Source: Edwardsiella anguillarum ET080813 (GTDB taxonomy: Bacteria; Pseudomonadota; Gammaproteobacteria; Enterobacterales; Enterobacteriaceae). From it: 64,000 bases of DNA. The translations under genes and the position numbers were made by a program. The stretch lies in assembly GCF_000264765.2 (NCBI RefSeq), contig NZ_CP006664.1:1674001-1738000 (forward strand). Reading direction: 5' to 3'. This document shows, in pieces, positions 8,944 through 20,268 of the stretch (its first letter is position 1; each line of letters begins with the position of its first letter). Under the pieces are notes generated by a model. It made no database searches. It saw only the letters and a list, made by a program, of their open reading frames with translations, and had not been told where the DNA came from.

Positions 8944-10161
8944 CTACTGCTTTGCGCTGTTCAGCGCGCGAATGCGCGAAGAGAGGGAGAACAGACGAAT
9001 AAAGCCGCCGGCGTGGCTGTGATCGTACACATCATCCTCACCAAAGGTAGCGAAAGCCTCGTTATACAGGCTGTTGGCCGACTTCTTCTGTATGGCGGTA
9101 GCCTGCCCTTTATACAGCTTGATCACCACTTCGCCACTCACCGCGTCGGCCAACGCATCGGCCGACGCCTGCAGCGACTGACGCAGCGGAGCGAACCAGC
9201 GGCCGTCATACACAACGTAGGACATCTCCTGACCCAGCTTCTCACGCCACTGGAAGCTGTCGCGATCCAGTACCAGCTGCTCCACGCCGCGCAGCGCCGC
9301 CATCATGATGGTGCCCCCCGGCGTCTCATAACAGCCGCGGGATTTAATGCCCACCAGGCGGTTTTCGACGATATCAATACGTCCTACGCCGTGGCGGGCG
9401 CCCAGCGCATTCAGCGCCTGCAGGCAGCCAAAGGGCGTCATCGCCACCCCATTGACCGAAACGACCTCGCCCTTTTCAACGCCCACGGTCACCAGCTCGG
9501 GCTGATCCGGCGCCTCCTCTGGGGCACAGGTCCACACCCAGCAGTCTTGGTTGGCCGGGCTCCACGGGCTCTCCAGCACGCCCCCTTCGGTAGAGATATG
9601 CCAGGCGTTGGCGTCACGGCTGTAGATCTTCTCCAGCGTGGCGGTGGTGGGAATATCGCGCCCCTTCAGATAGTCGAGCAGCGCCTCACGCGAACGCAGA
9701 TCCCACTCGCGCCACGGCGCCACGACCTGTAGCTGCGGTGCCAGCGCGGTATAGGTGGTTTCAAAACGCACCTGATCGTTGCCTTTCCCGGTCGCGCCGT
9801 GACACAGAGCGTCGGCCCCCAGCTCCAGCGCCAGCTCAACCTGCGCTTTCGCGATCAGCGGGCGGGCCATCGACGTCCCCAGCAGATAGCTGCCCTCATA
9901 GAGCGCGCCGCTCTTCAGCACCGGATAGACGTAATCCTTGATAAAGGTTTCGCGCAGATCCACGACATAGCAGGAGGAGGCGCCGGAGCGGAGCGCTTTC
10001 TGCTCGATGCCCACCAGGTCTTCTCGCTCCTGGCCGATATCCGCCACAAAGGCGATAACCTCACAGCCGCCGTAGTTTTCCTTAAGCCACGGAATGATGG
10101 CGGAGGTATCCAGGCCGCCGGAGTAGGCCAGAACGATTTTGTTGATGCTTTGGGTTGCCAT
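8944..10161 (-). CDS. argG: Argininosuccinate synthase ArgG (short bacterial type)
   Basis: Joins citrulline and aspartate using ATP. The 405-residue product carries the ATP pyrophosphatase loop AYSGGLDTS at residues 12-20 and [13 protein letters not shown] near residue 120. E. coli ArgG is a different, longer subtype (about 447 aa) encoded far from argCBH. Here the gene sits inside the cluster between argB and argH, as in Vibrio, Yersinia and Serratia. It starts 38 nt after the argB stop. Confidence 0.96.
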   Translation of the reverse strand: MATQSINKIVLAYSGGLDTSAIIPWLKENYGGCEVIAFVADIGQEREDLVGIEQKALRSGASSCYVVDLRETFIKDYVYPVLKSGALYEGSYLLGTSMARPLIAKAQVELALELGADALCHGATGKGNDQVRFETTYTALAPQLQVVAPWREWDLRSREALLDYLKGRDIPTTATLEKIYSRDANAWHISTEGGVLESPWSPANQDCWVWTCAPEEAPDQPELVTVGVEKGEVVSVNGVAMTPFGCLQALNALGARHGVGRIDIVENRLVGIKSRGCYETPGGTIMMAALRGVEQLVLDRDSFQWREKLGQEMSYVVYDGRWFAPLRQSLQASADALADAVSGEVVIKLYKGQATAIQKKSANSLYNEAFATFGEDDVYDHSHAGGFIRLFSLSSRIRALNSAKQ

Positions 10162-10199
10162 ACAGGTTTCCTTATTCTTAACCGAATCGTGTTGTTGTG

Positions 10200-10973
10200 T
10201 TATGCATGAATACGCGTGCCGACGGCTTCGCCGTTAAACAGCGCCGGCAGCTTTTCGGCGTGACGCCAGCCGGCGATATCAACCGGACGCCCCAGCGTCC
10301 GAGCGGCTTCCAAGGCCGCGTTCACCTTTACCACCATCCCATCGGTGATGATGCCCTGCTCGATCAGACACTGTGCCTTCTGCGCCGTCATCTCCGCGAT
10401 ACGCTGTCCCTTACCATCGAGGATGCCGCTGACGTCAGACAGCATCAGCAGATCCGCCCCCAGGGTCGCCGCCAGCGCCGTCGCCGCCTGATCGGCATTG
10501 ACATTCAGTAGCATCCCCTCGGCGCTGATGCCGATGGAGCTGACGATCGGCAGGAAATCCGCCGCCAGCAGCTGACGCAGCAGCAGCGGCGATCCCGGCA
10601 GCGCCTGGCCAACGTGTCCCAGGGACGCATCCAGCGGACTCACCTGTACCGCCCCGCCGTCGGCCAGCGACAGGCCGATCGCCGCCAGTCCGTGCGCAAT
10701 GGCGCAGGCCTGTAGCGTCTTGTTCGCCGTCCCCGCCAGCGCGCCGCTGATAATGCCTATCTGATCGGCCGGCGTGACCCGCAGACCCTGCCGCTTCACC
10801 ACCGGCAACCGCAGGCGCGCCATCAGCTCATCCACCAGGCACCCGCCGCCGTGTACGATGACGATCGGACGGCGATCATGATGTCGGTAGGCCAACAGCG
10901 CCTGAAAGAGACGCTCCATCGCCTGTGGGTTATCGAGTAATACGCCGCCGAGTTTGATGATTAACGGATCCAT
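10200..10973 (-). CDS. argB: N-acetylglutamate kinase ArgB
   Basis: Second step of arginine synthesis. The 257-residue product starts [15 protein letters not shown], aligning with E. coli (258 aa). Glycine-rich phosphate-binding motifs are KLGGVLL at the N-terminus and [13 protein letters not shown] near residue 40; the substrate segment [15 protein letters not shown] is intact. A longer in-frame start at 11018 lies inside argC and is not conserved; the ATG at 10973 has AGAGG 6 nt upstream. It follows argC by 29 nt. Confidence 0.96.
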   Translation of the reverse strand: MDPLIIKLGGVLLDNPQAMERLFQALLAYRHHDRRPIVIVHGGGCLVDELMARLRLPVVKRQGLRVTPADQIGIISGALAGTANKTLQACAIAHGLAAIGLSLADGGAVQVSPLDASLGHVGQALPGSPLLLRQLLAADFLPIVSSIGISAEGMLLNVNADQAATALAATLGADLLMLSDVSGILDGKGQRIAEMTAQKAQCLIEQGIITDGMVVKVNAALEAARTLGRPVDIAGWRHAEKLPALFNGEAVGTRIHA

Positions 10974-11002
10974 AGCTGCCTCTGTCTGTCCGGGATAGAT
11001 GG

Positions 11003-12025
11003 TTAAAGGAGAGCGCACGTCTCAGGAAAGCCAAAGCGCAGGTTCATACACTGCACCGCCTGGGCCGCCGCCCCTTTCAGCAGATTGTCCTCTGCGGCAA
11101 CCACGATCAGATGCTGTCCCTGCAGGGAGAAACCGATGTCGCAAAACGGCGTACCCGCCACCGCGCCGATGGACGGCAGCGTTCCCTGATACAGGCGGAT
11201 CAATGGTTTATCCTGATAGGCTCGATAAAAAGCCATCGCCACCTCGGCCGCATCCACGCCGCTTTTTACCCGTAGGTGGATCGTCTCCAGTATGCCGCGA
11301 GGAAAATTGCCCAGATGGGGGGTAAAAATCACCGGAATGCCTAGGTGTGCGGCGATCTCCGGCTGATGACGATGCGTAAACAGCCCATAGGGCTGCAGGC
11401 TTACCTCGCAAAAGCTGCTGCCGAGGCTGGCCTTACGTCCGGCGCCGCTGACGCCGCTGACGGCGTTGATAACCGGCCACTGCGCCGTATCGATCAGCCC
11501 AGCAGCCAGCAGCGGTTTTAACGCCAGCTGTGCCGCCGTCGGGTAGCACCCCGGCAGCGCGACCAGCTGCGCCGTGCGCAGCGCAGCGCCCTGCCACTCC
11601 GCCAGGCCATATACCGCCTGCTCAAGCCACTCGGGATGTTGATGCGTAAAGCCGTAATACTGCGAGTAGGCCTTGCTGCTGCGGAGCCGATAGGCGCCGG
11701 AGAGATCGAAGACGGTGCAACCGGCCGCCAGAAACTCAGGCGCCAAAAGATGGCTAACTGCATGATCGGTCGCCAAAAAGACCACATCGGCCAGCGGGGC
11801 CAGCGCCGCGCTGTCGTCGCAGGCCAGCAACGGGAGATCGACCACCCCTTTCAGCCGCGGGTGAATATCTGACAACAATTTTCCGCCATCAACGCTTTGC
11901 GCAGACACGGTCAAACCCGCTATGGTGATGTAGGGATGGCGCTGCAGATAGGCGGCAAGCTCAGCACCGGTATAGCCGCTGGCGCCAACGATTAACCCAT
12001 TTAACGACTTCTGAATACTGGACAT
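11003..12025 (-). CDS. argC: N-acetyl-gamma-glutamyl-phosphate reductase ArgC
   Basis: NADPH-dependent third step of arginine synthesis. The 340-residue protein has an N-terminal dinucleotide motif ([17 protein letters not shown]), the catalytic cysteine in [14 protein letters not shown] near residue 160, and the conserved [16 protein letters not shown]. It is first in argCBGH and divergent from argE. Six residues at the N-terminus precede the E. coli-like start ([11 protein letters not shown]), so the exact start could be a few codons downstream. Confidence 0.96.
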   Translation of the reverse strand: MSSIQKSLNGLIVGASGYTGAELAAYLQRHPYITIAGLTVSAQSVDGGKLLSDIHPRLKGVVDLPLLACDDSAALAPLADVVFLATDHAVSHLLAPEFLAAGCTVFDLSGAYRLRSSKAYSQYYGFTHQHPEWLEQAVYGLAEWQGAALRTAQLVALPGCYPTAAQLALKPLLAAGLIDTAQWPVINAVSGVSGAGRKASLGSSFCEVSLQPYGLFTHRHQPEIAAHLGIPVIFTPHLGNFPRGILETIHLRVKSGVDAAEVAMAFYRAYQDKPLIRLYQGTLPSIGAVAGTPFCDIGFSLQGQHLIVVAAEDNLLKGAAAQAVQCMNLRFGFPETCALL

Positions 12026-12164
12026 CGCGGCGATCGCTCCTCTTGGTTAACCGTGGATACCGGCCGTGCGCTGAGATGCCTCAGCCCCTGACCTCACATC
12101 CAGTTAGCCCCATCGCTGCTGCCAATACTCGGGCGTCCCTGTCTGTTCCATTCGATGATGCTTT

Positions 12165-12203
12165 ATTGTATTTTTATTCATAATTACTGCATGAATATTG
12201 ATA
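12165..12203. promoter_or_regulatory. Paired ARG boxes (ArgR operator) between argC and argE
   Basis: Two 18-bp boxes are separated by 3 bp. Box 1 (12165-12182) is ATTGTATTTTTATTCATA, with TG-AT and AT-CA cores. Box 2 (12186-12203) is ACTGCATGAATATTGATA, which departs from the consensus at three core positions. The 3-bp spacing is that used by ArgR hexamers at E. coli operators. The pair ends 25 nt before the argE start and lies in the shared argC/argE promoter region, so both directions should be arginine-repressed. Confidence 0.82.
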
Positions 12204-12228
12204 CTATCCAAACTTGAGGCTGTCAACC

Positions 12229-13380
12229 ATGAATACGCAATTACCCTCATTTATCGCGTTGTACCGTGCGCTGATCGCAACCCCCTCCATCAGCGCCAAC
12301 GACGGCGCACTGGACCAGAGTAATGAACGGTTAATCACCCTGCTGGCAGGATGGCTTAGCGATCTCGGGCTGCGTGTCGAGGTGCAGCCTGTCCCTAACA
12401 CACGGAATAAATTCAATTTACTAGCGAGCTATGGTGAGGGAGGCGGAGGACTGATGCTGGCGGGACATACCGATACGGTTCCCTTTGACGAGGGGCGCTG
12501 GACCCGAGATCCCTTCACGCTCAGCGAACAAGATAATCGCCTGTACGGTCTTGGAACCGCAGACATGAAAGGATTCTTCGCTTTTATCATCGATACCCTG
12601 CGCGATATCGAACTGCATAAACTAAATAAACCGCTCTACATTTTGGCGACGGCGGACGAGGAGACCTCGATGGCGGGCGCGCGCTATTTTGCCGCCAGCA
12701 CCGCGCTGCGCCCCGACTGCTGCATCATCGGTGAACCCACCTCCCTTAAACCGATCCGAGCCCATAAAGGCCATCTCTCCGAGGCCATCCGCATCACCGG
12801 TCAGTCAGGGCACTCCAGCGATCCGGCGCGCGGCGTCAACGCGATTGAGATCATGCACGATGCCATCGGCCACCTGCTCACCCTGCGCAATACGCTGCAG
12901 CAGCGTTACCACAATCCGGCCTTTAATATCCCTTACCCCACCATGAACCTGGGGCATATCCACGGAGGCGATGCAGCTAACCGCATCTGCGCCTGCTGCG
13001 AACTGCACCTGGATATGCGCCCGCTGCCGGGAATGACGCTGAACGATCTCAGCGAGCTGCTGAATCAGGCGCTGGCGCCCATCGCGACGCAGTGGCCGGG
13101 ACGTCTGCGTATTGAGCATCTGCATCCGCCGATCCCCGGCTATGAATGCCCGCGCCACGCGCCGCTGGTACTGGCAATAGAACAGCTATTGGGGGAGCGA
13201 GCAGAGGCCGTCAACTACTGTACCGAGGCACCGTTCCTGCAAGAGATCTGCCCAACGCTGGTGCTCGGCCCGGGCTCCATTGAGCAGGCGCATCAGCCGG
13301 ATGAGTATCTGTCCACCGACTTTATTGTGCCGACGCGCACCCTGCTGACGCAGATAATCCACCATTTTTGTCAGCGCTGA
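12229..13380 (+). CDS. argE: Acetylornithine deacetylase ArgE
   Basis: Zinc hydrolase that frees ornithine from N-acetylornithine. From the ATG at 12229 it is 383 residues, equal to E. coli; the earlier in-frame GTG/ATG near 12214 is not conserved. M20-family metal ligands are present: H in [11 protein letters not shown] in TADMKGF, the ADEE pair, E in GEPTS, and the late H in QAHQPDEY. It is divergent from argCBGH over the shared ArgR operator, as in E. coli. Confidence 0.97.
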   Translation: MNTQLPSFIALYRALIATPSISANDGALDQSNERLITLLAGWLSDLGLRVEVQPVPNTRNKFNLLASYGEGGGGLMLAGHTDTVPFDEGRWTRDPFTLSEQDNRLYGLGTADMKGFFAFIIDTLRDIELHKLNKPLYILATADEETSMAGARYFAASTALRPDCCIIGEPTSLKPIRAHKGHLSEAIRITGQSGHSSDPARGVNAIEIMHDAIGHLLTLRNTLQQRYHNPAFNIPYPTMNLGHIHGGDAANRICACCELHLDMRPLPGMTLNDLSELLNQALAPIATQWPGRLRIEHLHPPIPGYECPRHAPLVLAIEQLLGERAEAVNYCTEAPFLQEICPTLVLGPGSIEQAHQPDEYLSTDFIVPTRTLLTQIIHHFCQR

Positions 13381-13431
13381 TCACGGCAGGTGCCGCCCCG
13401 GGCAAACGATGACGCGGCGGCGTTTGCAATG

Positions 13432-13554
13432 TAACTGTTATCAGTTAGACCTCTTCAGGTCATTGCGTAATTAAATTTCAGTTAACAGCGCTAAATTGTG
13501 TGTTTTGGCAAGAAATTGTGTCAATTGACGCAGAGGACGGAACGTGGCTTTATA
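13432..13554 (+). promoter_or_regulatory. ppc upstream region with two small palindromes and a likely promoter
   Basis: TAACTG-TTAT-CAGTTA (13432-13447) is a perfect inverted repeat, and GTCAATTGAC (13520-13529) is a second. The latter overlaps a -35-like TTGACG (13525-13530), with TTTATA 18 nt later. I do not recognise a named regulator for either palindrome. This is inference from motif position only. Confidence 0.4.
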
Positions 13555-13615
13555 AAGAGGCACTCTACAATTTCCGAGTGAAAGAAATTTACGTATTGGG
13601 AGGGGCAGTGGTTCT

Positions 13616-16249
13616 ATGAATGAGCAATATTCAGCGATGCGTGGCAATGTCAGCATGTTGGGCAAGCTGCTGGGCGATACCATCAAGGACGCGCTGGGAG
13701 AAGATATCCTGGATCGCGTTGAAACTATCCGCAGGCTGTCCAAGTCGTCACGCGCAGGCAATGAAGCCAGCCGACAGGCGTTGCTGAACACACTGCAAAA
13801 TCTTTCCAATGACGAGCTGTTGCCGGTGGCGCGCGCCTTCAGCCAGTTCCTCAATCTGGCCAACGTCGCGGAGCAATATCACCGAATATCCCCACACGGC
13901 GAGGCTGCCAGCAATCCCGATGCCCTGTCTCACCTGTTCACCCGGCTGAAGAATAAAAATCTGGACGAGGCGCAAATCCGTCAGGCCGTCGATAACCTCT
14001 CCATCGAGCTGGTGCTGACCGCACACCCCACCGAGATCGCTCGCCGTACGCTGATCCATAAACTGGTGGAGGTAAACACCTGCCTCAGCCAGCTCGATCA
14101 TGACGATCTGGCCGACTATGAGCGTCACCAGATCATGCGCCGCCTACGCCAGCTGGTGGCCCAATCCTGGCACACCGACGAGATCCGCAAAAACCGCCCA
14201 ACCCCCATCGACGAAGCCAAATGGGGCTATGCCGTGGTCGAAAACAGCCTATGGGAAGGCGTTCCCGCCTTCCTACGCGAGTTTAATGAGCAGCTGGAAA
14301 AATCCCTTGGCTACCAGCTACCGGTCGAAGCGGTACCGGTGCGCTTCACCGCCTGGATGGGCGGCGATCGCGACGGTAACCCCAACGTCACCGCCGAGGT
14401 GACCCGCCGCGCCCTGCTGCTCAGCCGCTGGAAGGCTGCGGAGCTATTCCTACGCGATGTCCAGGTGCTGGTATCAGAGCTCTCTATGACCGTCTGTACA
14501 CCGGAGCTGCGGGCGCTGGCGGGCGAACATGCCCAGGAGCCCTACCGCGAGGTGTTAAAGCGCCTGCGCCAACAGTTGAACAATACGCTGACCTATCTGG
14601 ACGCGCGTCTGCGAGGGGAGCGCCTGGCGCGCCCCGCCGATCTGCTGGTCAGCAACGATCAACTGTGGCAGCCGCTGCATACCTGCTACCGCTCGCTGAA
14701 GGCCTGCGGTATGGGAATCATCGCCAACGGCCAGCTGCTAGACACCCTGCGCCGGGTCCACTGCTTCGGCGTGCCGCTGGTACGCATCGATATTCGCCAG
14801 GAAAGTACCCGCCATACCGAAGCGCTGGCCGAGCTGACCCGCTATCTGGGGCTGGGTGACTATGAGACCTGGTCTGAAGAGGATAAGCAGACGTTCCTGC
14901 TGCGCGAGTTGAACTCCAAGCGCCCGCTGGTGCCACGTCACTGGACGCCATCGCCGGAAACCAAAGAAGTTTTTGACACCTGTCAGGTGATCGCTGAGGC
15001 GCCAGCCGGCGCCATCGCCGCCTATGTCATCTCGATGGCGCGTACCCCATCCGATGTTCTGGCAGTCCACCTGCTGCTGAAAGAGGCGGGCTGCCCGTAC
15101 AATCTGCCGGTTGCTCCGCTGTTCGAAACCCTCGACGATCTAAACAATGCCGAGGCGGTGATGACACAGCTGCTGAGCATCGACTGGTACCGTGGTTTTA
15201 TCCAGGGTAAACAGATGGTGATGATCGGCTACTCTGACTCTGCCAAAGACGCCGGTGTGATGGCGGCCTCCTGGGCGCAATACCGTGCACAGGAGGCGCT
15301 GGTGCGCGTCTGTGACGGCGCAGGGATCGCCCTGACTCTGTTCCATGGCCGTGGTGGCTCCATCGGCCGCGGCGGCGCGCCGGCGCACGATGCCCTGCTC
15401 TCCCAGCCGCCGGGAAGCCTGAAGGGCGGCCTGCGCGTAACGGAACAGGGGGAGATGATCCGCTTCAAGCTCGGCCTACCGGAGATCGCCGTCAGCAGCC
15501 TGACGCTGTATACCAGCGCCATTCTGGAGGCCAATCTGCTGCCGCCGCCGGCGCCGAAGCAAGAGTGGCGCGATGTCATGGACGAGCTCTCACAGACCTC
15601 CTGCGCGCTTTATCGACGCTATGTCCGCGAGAATCCAGATTTTGTTCCTTACTTCCGCTCGGCGACGCCCGAACTGGAGCTGGGTAAGCTGCCGCTGGGC
15701 TCTCGTCCGGCCAAACGCCGTCCCAGCGGCGGCGTAGAGAGTCTGCGCGCGATCCCGTGGATCTTTGCCTGGACCCAAAACCGCCTGATGCTACCGGCCT
15801 GGCTGGGCGCCGGGGCCGCGCTGGAGGAGGCCATGGCGGAGGGGCGCCGCGACGCGCTGGAAAGCATGTACCGCAGCTGGCCATTCTTCACCACCCGCAT
15901 CGATATGCTGGAAATGGTGTTCGCGAAGTCCGATCTGTGGCTGGCCGAATACTACGATCAGCGCTTGGTTGACCCTGCCCTATGGCCACTGGGCACAGAG
16001 CTACGCCAGCAGGTACAGCGGGATATTCAGGCGGTGCTGGCCATCGCCAACACCGATCACCTGATGGCCGATCTGCCCTGGGCCGCAGAGTCGATCGCTC
16101 TGCGTAACGTCTATACCGATCCGCTCAACGTCCTGCAGGCTGAGCTGCTCTACCGCTCACGCCATCAGGAGCAGCCGGATGCCAACGTCGAACAGGCGCT
16201 GATGGTCACCATCGCCGGCGTCGCCGCCGGGATGCGCAATACCGGCTAG
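13616..16249 (+). CDS. ppc: Phosphoenolpyruvate carboxylase
   Basis: Anaplerotic carboxylation of PEP to oxaloacetate, feeding the TCA cycle and aspartate-family synthesis. The 877-residue product (E. coli 883) keeps the catalytic histidine segment [14 protein letters not shown] near residue 140, the glycine-rich loop [14 protein letters not shown] and the conserved C-terminal tail GMRNTG. The small length difference falls in variable loops and near the C-terminus. It is followed by a strong terminator shared with convergent metF, and its neighbour argE matches the E. coli order. Confidence 0.98.
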   Translation: MNEQYSAMRGNVSMLGKLLGDTIKDALGEDILDRVETIRRLSKSSRAGNEASRQALLNTLQNLSNDELLPVARAFSQFLNLANVAEQYHRISPHGEAASNPDALSHLFTRLKNKNLDEAQIRQAVDNLSIELVLTAHPTEIARRTLIHKLVEVNTCLSQLDHDDLADYERHQIMRRLRQLVAQSWHTDEIRKNRPTPIDEAKWGYAVVENSLWEGVPAFLREFNEQLEKSLGYQLPVEAVPVRFTAWMGGDRDGNPNVTAEVTRRALLLSRWKAAELFLRDVQVLVSELSMTVCTPELRALAGEHAQEPYREVLKRLRQQLNNTLTYLDARLRGERLARPADLLVSNDQLWQPLHTCYRSLKACGMGIIANGQLLDTLRRVHCFGVPLVRIDIRQESTRHTEALAELTRYLGLGDYETWSEEDKQTFLLRELNSKRPLVPRHWTPSPETKEVFDTCQVIAEAPAGAIAAYVISMARTPSDVLAVHLLLKEAGCPYNLPVAPLFETLDDLNNAEAVMTQLLSIDWYRGFIQGKQMVMIGYSDSAKDAGVMAASWAQYRAQEALVRVCDGAGIALTLFHGRGGSIGRGGAPAHDALLSQPPGSLKGGLRVTEQGEMIRFKLGLPEIAVSSLTLYTSAILEANLLPPPAPKQEWRDVMDELSQTSCALYRRYVRENPDFVPYFRSATPELELGKLPLGSRPAKRRPSGGVESLRAIPWIFAWTQNRLMLPAWLGAGAALEEAMAEGRRDALESMYRSWPFFTTRIDMLEMVFAKSDLWLAEYYDQRLVDPALWPLGTELRQQVQRDIQAVLAIANTDHLMADLPWAAESIALRNVYTDPLNVLQAELLYRSRHQEQPDANVEQALMVTIAGVAAGMRNTG

Positions 16250-16267
16250 CGACGGTACAGAGGAAAA

Positions 16268-16290
16268 AGCCCGCGGCAGCGGGCTTTTTT
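16268..16290. terminator. Bidirectional terminator between ppc and metF
   Basis: Stem AGCCCGC/GCGGGCT around GGCA, with five A's on the left and a T-run on the right, so it works for both convergent genes. Confidence 0.9.
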
Positions 16291-16297
16291 ACGCCTC

Positions 16298-17203
<906 letters not shown>

Positions 17204-17244
17204 TCATCCTTATGCTCTGCGCGGCTCTCTGCGCACCCCATTTT

Positions 17245-17268
17245 AAACATCCATACGTTTAGACGTCC
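17245..17268 (-). promoter_or_regulatory. Tandem MET boxes upstream of metF
   Basis: Three adjacent 8-mers compare with AGACGTCT: AAACATCC (5 of 8), ATACGTTT (6 of 8) and AGACGTCC (7 of 8). MetJ binds arrays of two or more such boxes cooperatively. They lie 48-71 nt upstream of the metF start, as expected for promoter repression by MetJ with S-adenosylmethionine. Confidence 0.75.
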
Positions 17269-17426
17269 AAATAGAAGTTGCCGTAAGTTGATGGATTCGT
17301 CAACAGCAAATTGCCGTCGGGCGATGAAGAAACCTCAGGAGAGAATGAGAAAGCCTCAGGCAGGCCCCTGCGCAGCCCAGACACCGCTCCCGCGATCCGT
17401 ATCTGCGGCCCCGTCGGCGCCGGGAA

Positions 17427-18026
17427 TTAGGATAGTGCGCTGGCGCGCCAGCGACGCAGCGTTACGCAACTGTCATCCACCAGCGCCGCCAGCGCGGGGG
17501 AATTGCCTATCTGCAGCGCCATAATGCGAATACCGATCACCTCTTTTTGCAGCCAACGCGCTATGTGCCGGGCCTCGGCCTCGGCTAACCGCGGCGCACC
17601 CTCCCGGAAAGCCCGGTAAAAGGCCGCCTCCATCGCCGCCAGGCTCTCTCGCACCACCGATAGCGGCGCCTCCTCCGCTCTCCCTTCGAGTTCGAGCAGG
17701 CTTTTAACCAAGAAACAGACGCTGGAGGGAAGCTCCGCCGAACAGGTGGCGCCAAAGTGGCACAAAAAGGCCTCGGCGCCGGAAAACGGATCGGGATAGT
17801 CCGCCATCAGCGCGAAAAACGCATCGACCTGGCACTGGGTATAGCGCGTCAACGCGCTGGAAAACAGCGCGGCTTTATTACCAAATGCGGCGTAGATACT
17901 GCCAGGGCGCATATTTAACGCCTGCTCAATCTCTTTCATCGACGTCGCAAAGTAGCCGCGCCGCCAAAACAGAGCGACAGCCTGCTGCAGCGCCGCATCG
18001 CGATTGTGTTGGAGGGGTCTTGCCAT
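17427..18026 (-). CDS. TetR/AcrR-family transcriptional regulator
   Basis: A 199-residue one-component regulator. The HTH lies near residues 26-50 (TSMKEIEQALNMRPGSIYAAF) and the rest is a helical ligand domain with two cysteines in the CHFGATC segment. It resembles the TetR subgroup that controls oxidoreductase or carboxymuconolactone-decarboxylase-like genes. It is divergent from exactly such a gene across 230 nt that contains two matching operators, so autoregulation and control of that neighbour are likely. The ligand is unknown. Confidence 0.88.
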   Translation of the reverse strand: MARPLQHNRDAALQQAVALFWRRGYFATSMKEIEQALNMRPGSIYAAFGNKAALFSSALTRYTQCQVDAFFALMADYPDPFSGAEAFLCHFGATCSAELPSSVCFLVKSLLELEGRAEEAPLSVVRESLAAMEAAFYRAFREGAPRLAEAEARHIARWLQKEVIGIRIMALQIGNSPALAALVDDSCVTLRRWRASALS

Positions 18027-18071
18027 GCCACAAGCCTGCTGGAAAGTTTAATAGATTTCATTGTAACGCAC

Positions 18072-18115
18072 TTTTTTGAACGGTTGTTCAAAAAAGTTAT
18101 TGAACAATCATTCAA
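18072..18115. promoter_or_regulatory. Two tandem TetR-type operators
   Basis: Operator 1 is a perfect inverted repeat with arms TTTTTTGAAC and GTTCAAAAAA around GGTT (18072-18095). Operator 2, TTGAAC-AATC-ATTCAA (18100-18115), has the same 16-bp core with one mismatch. The cores are 24 bp apart. Operator 2 overlaps a TTGAAC -35-like element with TAGAGT 17 nt further on, pointing toward the AhpD-like gene. Confidence 0.72.
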
Positions 18116-18126
18116 AAATATCTAGA

Positions 18127-18138
18127 GTGAAATTTCAC
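18127..18138. promoter_or_regulatory. Short perfect palindrome GTGAAATTTCAC
   Basis: A 12-bp palindrome just downstream of the presumed -10 of the AhpD-like gene. It differs in sequence from the two TetR-type operators beside it, so it may bind a second factor or be chance. Confidence 0.3.
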
Positions 18139-18256
18139 CGATTAACGCCGGGAAGAAGCGCGCCGGATGAGCGCGTTTTACAGAGATGCCAGCGCAAAAC
18201 GACGGCACCAACGCCGCCTTACCCGATGCGTTAAACGCCAACCCTAGGGAGATAAC

Positions 18257-18814
18257 ATGCTGACTTTTGAAAAATACGATGAGCACACCGCCCCCCAGGA
18301 AAGCCGCGATTTACTGCTGCAAAGCAAGCGCAGCAACGGCGGTATCCCAGGGCTACACGCTATCATGGCGGAGTCACCACAGCTGCTGGCGGGATACCAG
18401 GCCCTGCATAGCCTGTTTCTGCACAGTAGCTTCGATAATGACGAAAAAACCGTCGTCTGGCAGACCATCAACGTTGAGCACCGCTGCCACTACTGTGTAC
18501 CGGCCCATACGCTGATCGCCCGTGCCATGAAGGTCAGCGATGAGATCAACGATGCCCTACGCGACGAAACCCCGCTGCCCAGCGCCCGTTTAGAGGCGCT
18601 GCGCACCTTTACGCTGGCGATGGTGCGCCAGCGCGGCGAGGTGGATGATGCAACCCTGCAGGCGTTTATCGCCGCCGGTTTTGAGCGCCGCCATATCCTC
18701 GACGTCATTTTATGCCTGGCGCAAAAGGTCATGAGCAACTATACCAATCATGTGGCACATACGGAGCTGGATGCCCGTCTACAGCCCATTGCTTGGCAAA
18801 AGCGAGCGGTGTAA
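18257..18814 (+). CDS. Carboxymuconolactone decarboxylase/AhpD-like protein
   Basis: A 185-residue all-helical protein with the AhpD-type redox motif EHRCHYCVPAHT: C77-x-x-C80 followed by H84. Members of this fold act as thiol peroxidases or alkylhydroperoxidase partners; the decarboxylase name is historical. The start ATG at 18257 has GGGAGA upstream with good spacing. It is the only gene under the tandem TetR operators, since mdfA lies 175 nt further on behind a GC-rich hairpin. A role in electrophile or peroxide handling is inference. Confidence 0.88.
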   Translation: MLTFEKYDEHTAPQESRDLLLQSKRSNGGIPGLHAIMAESPQLLAGYQALHSLFLHSSFDNDEKTVVWQTINVEHRCHYCVPAHTLIARAMKVSDEINDALRDETPLPSARLEALRTFTLAMVRQRGEVDDATLQAFIAAGFERRHILDVILCLAQKVMSNYTNHVAHTELDARLQPIAWQKRAV

Positions 18815-18833
18815 CCGTCGGCTGTGTATCTTC

Positions 18834-18857
18834 GCTCCCCTCGGCGCCGAGGGGAGC
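18834..18857. repeat. Perfect 24-nt GC-rich palindrome before mdfA
   Basis: Arms GCTCCCCTCGGC and GCCGAGGGGAGC abut with no spacer. It lies 20 nt after the AhpD-like stop and 132 nt before mdfA. There is no T-run, so it is either a factor-assisted 3' end or part of the mdfA leader. Confidence 0.5.
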
Positions 18858-18989
18858 AGGTTCGTCTCACCGCACGAACGGCAGTTGCCAAGACCGGCCG
18901 CTGACGGCAGAATAGCCAACCCCACCAGCCGCTATTTCACAGGCGATCCCGCTGGGTCTGACTGTTTTTCCTTTTAGCGACCATACATT

Positions 18990-20222
18990 ATGCAAAACCG
19001 TTTATCTTCTACTCGCCGACTTGGCCGGCGTGCACTGTTATTTCCCCTCTGTCTGGTGCTGTATGAGTTTGCCACTTATATTGGCAACGATATGATTCAA
19101 CCGGGCATGCTGTCGGTAGTGCAAACCTTTGGCGTCGACGAAAGCTGGGTTCCGACCTCCATGACCGCCTATCTGGCCGGCGGCATGTTCCTACAGTGGC
19201 TGCTCGGCCCGATCTCCGACCGTATCGGGCGGCGGCCGGTGATGTTGACCGGCGCGCTCTACTTTGCCGTAACCTGCCTGGCTATTTTGCTGACCAACAG
19301 CATCGAACAGTTCATCCTGATGCGTTTTTTACAGGGGATCAGCCTGTGCTTTATCGGCGCCGTCGGCTATGCCGCGATCCAGGAATCATTCGAGGAGTCC
19401 GTGTGTATCAAGATCACCGCGCTGATGGCCAACGTTGCGCTGATCGCGCCGCTGCTCGGGCCATTAGCCGGCGCCGCCTGGGTGCATCTGTTTCCCTGGG
19501 AGGGCATGTTTATCCTGTTTGCCGCGCTGGCGCTGCTCGCCTTCCTTGGTCTGTATAAGGCCATGCCGGAAACCGCGACCCGACGAGGAGAGAAGCTGTC
19601 GCTGTCGGCGCTGGGCCACGACTATGCGCTGGTGCTGAAAAATAAACGCTTTCTGGGCGGTGCGCTGGCCTGCGGCTTCGCCAGCCTGCCTCTGCTGGCC
19701 TGGATTGCCCAGTCGCCGGTGATCATCATCAGCGGCGAAGGCCTCAGCAGCTACGACTACGGCATGCTGCAGGTGCCGATTTTCGGCATGCTGATCCTGG
19801 GTAACTTTACCCTGGCTCGCCTGAGCGGCCGCCGTCCGGTTCGCCGTCTGATTCAGCTGGGTGCCTGGCCAATGGTCGGCGGACTGGCGATCGCCGCCGC
19901 CTCTACGCTATACAGCGCCCATGCCTACCTGTGGATGACGGCGGGGCTGAGTCTGTATGCCTTTGGCATCGGTCTGGCCAACGCCGGCCTCTATCGCCTG
20001 ACGCTGTTTTCCAGCACGATGAGCAAGGGCACCGTCTCCGCGGCGATGGGCATGATCAGTATGTTTATCTATACCATTGGCATTGAGGTGGGCAAACACA
20101 CCTGGCTGCAGGGCGGAAACGGCGCCTTCAACCTGTTCAACCTGATAAGCGGTCTGCTGTGGCTGGCGCTGGTCGCACTGATGCTGCGCGATAAGCGAGT
20201 GGGCGGCGCGGCGGAGAGCTGA
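18990..20222 (+). CDS. mdfA: Multidrug/proton antiporter MdfA
   Basis: Inner-membrane MFS exporter of chloramphenicol, lipophilic cations and other drugs, also linked to Na+(K+)/H+ exchange and alkaline tolerance in E. coli. The 410-residue protein starts [20 protein letters not shown], colinear with E. coli. The substrate-site acidic residues E26 and D34 are intact in [11 protein letters not shown], as are the [20 protein letters not shown] loop and [20 protein letters not shown]. Twelve membrane segments are expected. In E. coli mdfA is elsewhere, so its place beside the TetR/AhpD pair is a local difference. Confidence 0.96.
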   Translation: MQNRLSSTRRLGRRALLFPLCLVLYEFATYIGNDMIQPGMLSVVQTFGVDESWVPTSMTAYLAGGMFLQWLLGPISDRIGRRPVMLTGALYFAVTCLAILLTNSIEQFILMRFLQGISLCFIGAVGYAAIQESFEESVCIKITALMANVALIAPLLGPLAGAAWVHLFPWEGMFILFAALALLAFLGLYKAMPETATRRGEKLSLSALGHDYALVLKNKRFLGGALACGFASLPLLAWIAQSPVIIISGEGLSSYDYGMLQVPIFGMLILGNFTLARLSGRRPVRRLIQLGAWPMVGGLAIAAASTLYSAHAYLWMTAGLSLYAFGIGLANAGLYRLTLFSSTMSKGTVSAAMGMISMFIYTIGIEVGKHTWLQGGNGAFNLFNLISGLLWLALVALMLRDKRVGGAAES

Positions 20223-20234
20223 GACAGCGGCGCA

Positions 20235-20256
20235 GGCGTACGACAGGCCGTACGCC
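20235..20256. terminator. Hairpin between convergent mdfA and dtd
   Basis: Arms GGCGTACG and CGTACGCC enclose ACAGGC in the 46-nt gap between two convergent genes. No clear U-run follows, so it may act as a weak or factor-assisted terminator. Confidence 0.45.
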
Positions 20257-20268
20257 GCTATCTATCGG

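Noticed and set aside
8899-9732. A 277-codon plus-strand open frame opposite argG
   Set aside because: It is antisense to the conserved ArgG coding region, with no recognisable domain.
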